A DNA stretch of 64,000 nucleotides from Hallerella sp963629575 (GTDB lineage Bacteria > Fibrobacterota > Fibrobacteria > Fibrobacterales > Fibrobacteraceae), in contig CAVGIM010000005.1 of the NCBI GenBank assembly GCA_963629575.1, positions 1 through 64,000 of the forward strand. The letters are read 5' to 3'. The translations under genes were made by a program, and so were the position numbers. The notes under the pieces are model-generated. The model was not told where the DNA came from. It ran no database searches and worked only from the letters and a program-made list of their open reading frames with translations. Below, piece by piece: positions 59,460 through 64,000 of this stretch (its first letter is position 1; every line of letters begins with the position of its first letter).

Positions 59460-60434
59460 TTAATCCTTCAAGTATTCATCGACGTTCATGCCAAAGCTGA
59501 GACCCATCGACGTCAATACCTCGTTAAGTTCAACCAAGGACTTCCGACCGAAGTTCTTGTATTTCAGCATGTCCTGCTCCTTGTTGCGGACGAGTTCTGC
59601 AATCGTATGGATATTCGCCATACGGAGGCAGTTGCTGGAACGAACGGAAAGTTCCAGTTCATCGACCCGCATGCGGAGGCGACCGGCAATGCGCTGGCGT
59701 TCTTCGTCCTGGACCATTTCTTCCGGAGATTCGAGATCTCCTTCGAAATTGATGAAGGCTTCCAGGTGATCCACGAGCAACTTCGCCGCATAGGCGAGCG
59801 CATCTTCGGGATCAATCGAACCGTCCGTCGTGATTTCCAGTTCGAGACGGTTATAGTCCGTCTTCTGTCCGACGCGAGTGTCGCTCACATGGGTAGCGAC
59901 GCTCAAGACCGGGTTGAAGTTCGCATCCATCGCAATTTCACCGATCGGCGCATCAGGATCCTTCAATTCATCCGCAACCACATAGCCGCGGCCCGAAGAG
60001 ACCTTGAGTTCCATGCTCAGCGAAGCGTTGCCGGAAAGAGTCGCAATATGGACATCTGGGGTAAGGATCACCACGTTGGGATTCTCCTCGATGTTCGCAG
60101 CGGTGATTTCACCGTTTCCAGACATGTCCAGGCGAAGCGTTTCGTCATGATCGGAGAGCAGCTTCACGCGAATGCTCTTCAAGTTCAGGATAATGTCTGT
60201 CACATCTTCCTTCACTCCCGGAATAGACGAAAATTCCTTGTCGACTCCGGCGATTTTCACGGAGACGATGGCGGCACCTTGCAACGAGGAAAGCAGCGTA
60301 CGGCGCAGAGCATTACCGATAGTAATGCCCCAGCCGCGTTCCAGGGCTTCCACGACGAATCTCGCGTAGCGCCCATCTTCGCGTGTTTCCACTTTCTGGA
60401 AACTGCGCGGCATTTGGAGAGATTTCCACATCAT
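59460..60434 (-). CDS. rpoA: RNA polymerase alpha subunit
   Basis: 324 residues. N-terminal assembly domain (ERGWGITIGNALRRTLLSSLQGAAI) and C-terminal alphaCTD (LSVRSSNCLRMANIHTIAELV, LKYKNFGRKSLVELNEVL) that contacts UP elements and activators. AGGGA lies 8 nt before the first of two ATGs. Normally rpsD precedes it; here it follows rpsK by 20 nt. Confidence 0.97.
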   Translation of the reverse strand: MMWKSLQMPRSFQKVETREDGRYARFVVEALERGWGITIGNALRRTLLSSLQGAAIVSVKIAGVDKEFSSIPGVKEDVTDIILNLKSIRVKLLSDHDETLRLDMSGNGEITAANIEENPNVVILTPDVHIATLSGNASLSMELKVSSGRGYVVADELKDPDAPIGEIAMDANFNPVLSVATHVSDTRVGQKTDYNRLELEITTDGSIDPEDALAYAAKLLVDHLEAFINFEGDLESPEEMVQDEERQRIAGRLRMRVDELELSVRSSNCLRMANIHTIAELVRNKEQDMLKYKNFGRKSLVELNEVLTSMGLSFGMNVDEYLKD

Positions 60435-60454
60435 TGGCGTTTTCCCTATTGAGA

Positions 60455-60892
60455 TTAAACTCTTCTCTTCTTCTTAGGACGGCATCCGTTGTGCGGAACG
60501 CCTGTCACGTCACGAATCGTCAGCACTTCGATGCCCACGTTCTTGATGGCACGAACAGCGGATTCACGTCCACCGCCGGCACCCTTGACGCGAACATCGA
60601 CCTTGCGAATGCCCAAGTCGTAAGCCTTGCGGGCAGCGGCTTCCGCCGCAAGCTGGGCCGCAAACGGAGTGCTCTTGCGCGATCCCTTGAAGCCGGAATT
60701 TCCCGGAGAACCCCAAGCGACGACGTTTCCGCGAGCGTCCGTAATCGATACGATTGTGTTGTTGAAGGATGCGTTAACGCAGGCGATGCCCTGCACGTCA
60801 ACGCGCTTCTTGCCTTTTTTAACCTTTTCCTCGGCGGGAGCGGCTTCTGCTGCAACCGGAGCGGCGGTTTCTTTAACTTCTTCGTCAGCCAC
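60455..60892 (-). CDS. rpsK: 30S ribosomal protein S11
   Basis: 145 residues with GTG start (GGAG 7 nt upstream). The S11 core begins near residue 32 (GIACVNASFNNTIVSITD) and ends in NGCRPKKKRRV. The Ala/Glu/Lys-rich N-terminal extension of about 30 residues resembles the rplQ tail. Confidence 0.96.
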   Translation of the reverse strand: MADEEVKETAAPVAAEAAPAEEKVKKGKKRVDVQGIACVNASFNNTIVSITDARGNVVAWGSPGNSGFKGSRKSTPFAAQLAAEAAARKAYDLGIRKVDVRVKGAGGGRESAVRAIKNVGIEVLTIRDVTGVPHNGCRPKKKRRV

Positions 60893-60903
60893 GGATCGTC
60901 TCC

Positions 60904-61272
60904 TTACTTCTTCTTGTTAGCAACGGTCTTCTTCGGACCCTTGCGAGTGCGAGCGTTCGTACGGGTGCGCTGGCCGCGGACCGGCAACTTTTTCAAGTGG
61001 CGAGAGCCGCGATAGCATCCGATATCTTGAAGACGCTTGATATTCAAGGTTGTTTCTGCGCGAAGCTGACCTTCTACAGAGTATTCGTCTTCAAGAACGT
61101 GACGAATCTTACCTTGTTCTTCTTCAGTCAGGTCGTCGCACTTCTTCTTCAGATCGATACCCAGTTGGGCGCAAATCTTGCGAGACGTGAACAGACCGAC
61201 TCCGTAGATCGCCGTCAGACCATACTCGACGGTCTTGTTTTTCGGCAAATCGACACCAGCAATACGTGCCAT
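60904..61272 (-). CDS. rpsM: 30S ribosomal protein S13
   Basis: 122 residues, complete: ARIAGVDLPKNK at the start, RGSRHLKKLPVRGQRT in the conserved loop and a basic tail. GGAGATTTT precedes the ATG; 8 nt after rpmJ. Confidence 0.97.
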   Translation of the reverse strand: MARIAGVDLPKNKTVEYGLTAIYGVGLFTSRKICAQLGIDLKKKCDDLTEEEQGKIRHVLEDEYSVEGQLRAETTLNIKRLQDIGCYRGSRHLKKLPVRGQRTRTNARTRKGPKKTVANKKK

Positions 61273-61280
61273 AAAATCTC

Positions 61281-61397
61281 CTAACCCTGTCTCTGCTTGT
61301 GACGGGGGTTCTTAGAACAGATGACGCGAAGAATGCCCTTGCGACGGACAATCTTGCAGTTTTCACATCTAGGTTTGATGGAGGCTTTGATTTTCAT
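61281..61397 (-). CDS. rpmJ: 50S ribosomal protein L36
   Basis: 38 residues, translated by hand from the sequence: MKIKASIKPRCENCKIV at the start and KNPRHKQRQG at the end. The zinc ligands Cys11, Cys14, Cys27 and His32 are all present, so this is the zinc-binding form. Lies between infA and rpsM, as usual. Confidence 0.95.
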   Translation of the reverse strand: MKIKASIKPRCENCKIVRRKGILRVICSKNPRHKQRQG

Positions 61398-61421
61398 AGG
61401 TTCTAACCTTCTTTGTCCCTA

Positions 61422-61640
61422 TTACTTGTAACGGTAGGTGATTCTTCCCCGCGACAAGTCGTAGGGGGAAATTTCGACCAACACTTTGTCGTCCGGCAAG
61501 ATGCGGATAAAATGCCGGCGCATTTTTCCAGAAACATGAGCGAGAATCTCATGGCCATTTTCGAGGCCGACCCGAAAGAACGCGTTGGGAAGAGCTTCCA
61601 GCACAACGCCTTCTACTTGAATGCCTTCTTCTTTAGCCAC
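61422..61640 (-). CDS. infA: Translation initiation factor IF-1
   Basis: 72 residues, single OB fold (VEGVVLEALPNAFFRVGLENGHEILAHVSGKMR). GTG start overlapping the secY stop codon (TAGTG), so coupled translation. Confidence 0.96.
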   Translation of the reverse strand: MAKEEGIQVEGVVLEALPNAFFRVGLENGHEILAHVSGKMRRHFIRILPDDKVLVEISPYDLSRGRITYRYK

Positions 61641-63001
61641 TAGGACGCCATCCTGCCGCGAATGCGGCCGTGTTTGAGGAAACCTGCATATTCATTGGTC
61701 TTGAGCTGGGCCTCGAGTTGCCGAAGCGTGTCCAGCGCAACACCGACCACGATCAAGACCGAAGTACCGCCAATATAGAAAGACATGTTCAACGCGTCTT
61801 TCAAATGCAGCGGACCGACACTGATTACCGCAAGGAAAATGGCTCCCGGCAGCGAAATGCGGGTCAAGATGTGATCAATATACTCGGCGGTCTTCTTTCC
61901 CGGACGAATCCCCGGAATAAAGCCACCCGACTTCTTCAGATTATCCGCAATATCGGACGGATTGTACTGGATAGCCGTATAGAAGTAAGTAAAAAAGATA
62001 ATCAGCGCGGCGAAAATCACGCTATAGGTGACATGCCCGGGGACAAAGGCGCCGGCAAAAGCCTGCGCCCAGCTGACACTGGGCATCCACGACGCGATAA
62101 TCGCGGGCACGAACATGATGGAAGAGGCAAAAATGACGGGAATCACGCCCGCGGTATTCACCTTGAATGGCAAATAGCTGGCCTGACCGCCCATGACCTT
62201 ACGCCCAACCACCCTGCGCGGGCTCTGCAGCGGAATACGCCGAACGGCCTGCTCGACGAACACGATGAACGCAACGATCGCAACGACAATCGCCAAGATG
62301 AAAATCTCGATAGCGAGCGGTTGGATCTCTTCGCGGAACATTTCGAATTCGCGGAAGAAAGCCCTCGGTAATTCGCCGACGATACCGGCAAAGATTATCA
62401 GGGAGATTCCGTTACCCACACCCTTCGCCGTGATTCTCTCGCCGAGATACATGACAAAGATCGTTCCCGTGGTGAAGGTAAGCGTAGCAAGTAACCGGAA
62501 ACCGACATTCCCTAGCCCGGACTGGAAACCGTCCGTCAGCACAGAAATGCCTGTACCGGTCGCGGTGGAAACTTTTAGGCTGGAAAGCCAAACGGCGACA
62601 CCCCAGCCCTGCAAGGCGCCGAGGAGAACCGTAAAGTAACGCGTGTACTGGTTTAGCTTGGCGCGTCCCTCCTGGCCTTCTTTCTGGAGCATCTGAATCG
62701 CCGGAATCACGGAACCCATCAACTGGATGATGATGCTCGCGCTGATATAGGGCATGATCCCCAGTGCAAACACCGTCGCCTTGGCAAAAGCGCCGCCCGT
62801 AAAGGAATCATACAGTCCGAACATGTTGTTGTTGTTGCGGAAGTATTCAGCGAGAACGGTCGCATCGACACCCGGAATGGTAATGTGCGATCCGATGCGA
62901 TAAACGATAAGAATCCCCAAGGTAAAGAGAATCTTCTTCCTTAGGGCTTCCACCTTGAAGGCGTTGGCGAAACCGCCAAAAGCTTTCTTCAGAGCTTCCA
63001 T
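61640..63001 (-). CDS. secY: Protein translocase subunit SecY
   Basis: 453 residues, ten transmembrane segments. Signature regions: RIGSHITIPGVD, FALGIMPYISASIIIQL (plug and second helix), GQASYLPFKVNTAGVIPVIFASS and GFIPGIRPGKKTAEYID. Forms the membrane channel for export of the many lipoproteins here. Its ATG overlaps the rplO stop (TAATG). No adk or map follows, unlike E. coli-like spc operons. Confidence 0.97.
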   Translation of the reverse strand: MEALKKAFGGFANAFKVEALRKKILFTLGILIVYRIGSHITIPGVDATVLAEYFRNNNNMFGLYDSFTGGAFAKATVFALGIMPYISASIIIQLMGSVIPAIQMLQKEGQEGRAKLNQYTRYFTVLLGALQGWGVAVWLSSLKVSTATGTGISVLTDGFQSGLGNVGFRLLATLTFTTGTIFVMYLGERITAKGVGNGISLIIFAGIVGELPRAFFREFEMFREEIQPLAIEIFILAIVVAIVAFIVFVEQAVRRIPLQSPRRVVGRKVMGGQASYLPFKVNTAGVIPVIFASSIMFVPAIIASWMPSVSWAQAFAGAFVPGHVTYSVIFAALIIFFTYFYTAIQYNPSDIADNLKKSGGFIPGIRPGKKTAEYIDHILTRISLPGAIFLAVISVGPLHLKDALNMSFYIGGTSVLIVVGVALDTLRQLEAQLKTNEYAGFLKHGRIRGRMAS

Positions 63002-63447
63002 TATTTAACGATCTCAACTTTGCCGCCAGCAGCTTCCACAGCCGCCTTGGCCTTTTCGCTGATCGCGTTGACTTTGAGAGTGATCGCCTTGGAAATCGAT
63101 CCGTAGCCCAAGACCTTGATGGGCTTCTTGATGCTGCGGACGAGTCCCTGATCGGCAAGAACCTTTGCGTCAAATTCAACGATACCGGACTTTTCGAGAG
63201 CCTTCAAGTTCACGATCTGCGTGTCGTGGACGATATGGCTCTTGAAACCGCGCTTCGGAACGCGACGATGCAACGGCATCTGTCCGCCTTCGAAAGCGAC
63301 ACGCCCGGCCTTGGCGCTCTTGCGGGCGCCGGCACCCTTCTGACCACGACCACCGGTCGTGCCCCAGCCGGAACCAGCACCGCGACCGATGCGCTTGCGA
63401 CCCTTGGTAAGAGCGCTTTTGCCAGGATTGATACTATTGAGTTGCAT
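63001..63447 (-). CDS. rplO: 50S ribosomal protein L15
   Basis: 148 residues: KRIGRGAGSGWGTTGGRGQKGAGAR in the Gly-rich N-terminus, GQMPLHRRVPKRGF in the core. Ends inside the secY start; begins 2 nt after rpmD. Confidence 0.96.
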   Translation of the reverse strand: MQLNSINPGKSALTKGRKRIGRGAGSGWGTTGGRGQKGAGARKSAKAGRVAFEGGQMPLHRRVPKRGFKSHIVHDTQIVNLKALEKSGIVEFDAKVLADQGLVRSIKKPIKVLGYGSISKAITLKVNAISEKAKAAVEAAGGKVEIVK

Positions 63448-63449
63448 GA

Positions 63450-63629
63450 TTAAATCTCCTCGACCTTGACCAAGTGGCGGACAACGTTGATGATGCCCTG
63501 GATTGCCGGAGTCAGCGTCAGTTCGTTAGAGGTTCCAATCCCGTGAAGTCCGAGCGACTGGATGTTCGCTCTGTGCTTCGGCAGGGTGTGGATGATTCCC
63601 TTGATCTGGGTAATTCTCACTTTTTTCAT
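63450..63629 (-). CDS. rpmD: 50S ribosomal protein L30
   Basis: 59 residues read by hand: MKKVRITQIKGIIHTLPKHR, then LGLHGIGTSNEL, ending HLVKVEEI. Typical short L30 in its normal place between rpsE and rplO. Confidence 0.92.
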   Translation of the reverse strand: MKKVRITQIKGIIHTLPKHRANIQSLGLHGIGTSNELTLTPAIQGIINVVRHLVKVEEI

Positions 63630-63640
63630 TTCTCTAGACC

Positions 63641-64000
63641 TCAGGCGTTCTGACCGCGCAATGCAGCGTAGTCATTTTTGTTCTTCTGAGTCGTGAGGCC
63701 CTCGATGCAGGCCTGGACCACGGTGCTCGGATTGGAAGAACCATAGATCTTGGTAAGAATGTTGTGGACGCCGGCGAGTTCCAGCACGGCACGCGCGGCA
63801 GCACCGGCGATAACGCCTGTACCGGGAGCGGCCGGAATCAAGCGGATGCGGGTAGCGCCATACTTGACTTCGACATCGTGCGGAATCGTTCCTTCCTGGA
63901 CATTCACTTCGATGAGGTTGCGCTGGGCAGCTTCGGTTCCCTTGCGGATTGCTTCGGAAACTTCCTTCGCCTTGCCTAGACCCACACCGATCTTGCCCTT
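63641..64000 (-). CDS. rpsE: 30S ribosomal protein S5 (5' end cut by window)
   Basis: C-terminal 119 residues: GKIGVGLGKAKEVSEAIRKG, GATRIRLIPAAPGTGVIAGAAARAVLELAGV, GSSNPSTVVQACIEGL, all S5. The reading frame runs off the window edge, so the N-terminal RNA-binding part is outside. Confidence 0.95.
   Translation of the reverse strand, partial: KGKIGVGLGKAKEVSEAIRKGTEAAQRNLIEVNVQEGTIPHDVEVKYGATRIRLIPAAPGTGVIAGAAARAVLELAGVHNILTKIYGSSNPSTVVQACIEGLTTQKNKNDYAALRGQNA

Overview
The window comes from a Gram-negative member of the Fibrobacterota (Fibrobacter or a close relative). Three tandem lipoproteins at the left end carry the Fibrobacter succinogenes major paralogous (FISUMP, TIGR02145) domain. 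A TIGR02147-family gene sits at 31.2-32.1 kb. There are many Cys-lipoboxes, Ser-rich linkers and one C-terminal module resembling a type IX secretion sorting domain. Coding density is very high, genes often overlap by 1-26 nt, and the likely -10 elements look like the Bacteroidota TAnnTTTG motif.

Layout: 0-3.8 kb, three FISUMP lipoproteins (minus). 3.8-7 kb, an MFS transporter and an AIPR-type abortive-infection protein. 7.3-11.5 kb, a leucine-rich-repeat protein, S41 and M23 peptidases and an FKBP lipoprotein. 11.6-18.8 kb, an XRE regulator, a Zn membrane peptidase, scpA, glmS, glmM and an Rpn-type nuclease with a repeat-built coiled coil. 18.8-29.5 kb, housekeeping genes (uup, galE, tex, HIT, recO, panB, an H1-like histone, ppx-like, rluB-like, a phosphoesterase). 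29.4-32.8 kb, heptamer repeats, a LamG lipoprotein overlapping a TIGR02147 gene, and a nitroreductase. 33-36.1 kb, a single-chain MmeI-like restriction-modification enzyme with in-frame palindromic inserts and a mosaic 3' half. 36.2-42 kb, an overlapping operon running from a secreted pseudo-M6 protease to an RNA methyltransferase. 42-47.5 kb, a LolB-like lipoprotein, a TPR lipoprotein, a PASTA protein, a Crp regulator and purA. 47.6-54 kb, a PLP protein and the protein-quality cluster lon-clpX-clpP-tig behind tRNA-Leu(UAG). 54-58.9 kb, polysaccharide flippase, polymerase, chain-length and export genes. 58.9-64 kb, a ribosomal protein/secY/rpoA operon, cut by the window edge in rpsE.

How the genes work together: tig, clpP, clpX and lon form one proteostasis unit. 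glmM and glmS make amino-sugar precursors for the envelope. The wza, wzz and wzy homologues share one strand and are likely one export transcript. Defence-type functions are scattered single genes (AIPR, Rpn-like, MmeI-like) rather than an island. I saw no CRISPR array, insertion sequence or prophage. The least ordinary items are the palindromic elements inside the restriction enzyme, the inactivated M6 protease, the switch-like purA leader, the heptamer repeats at gene ends, and the Bacteroidota-like promoter motif with apparently leaderless genes.
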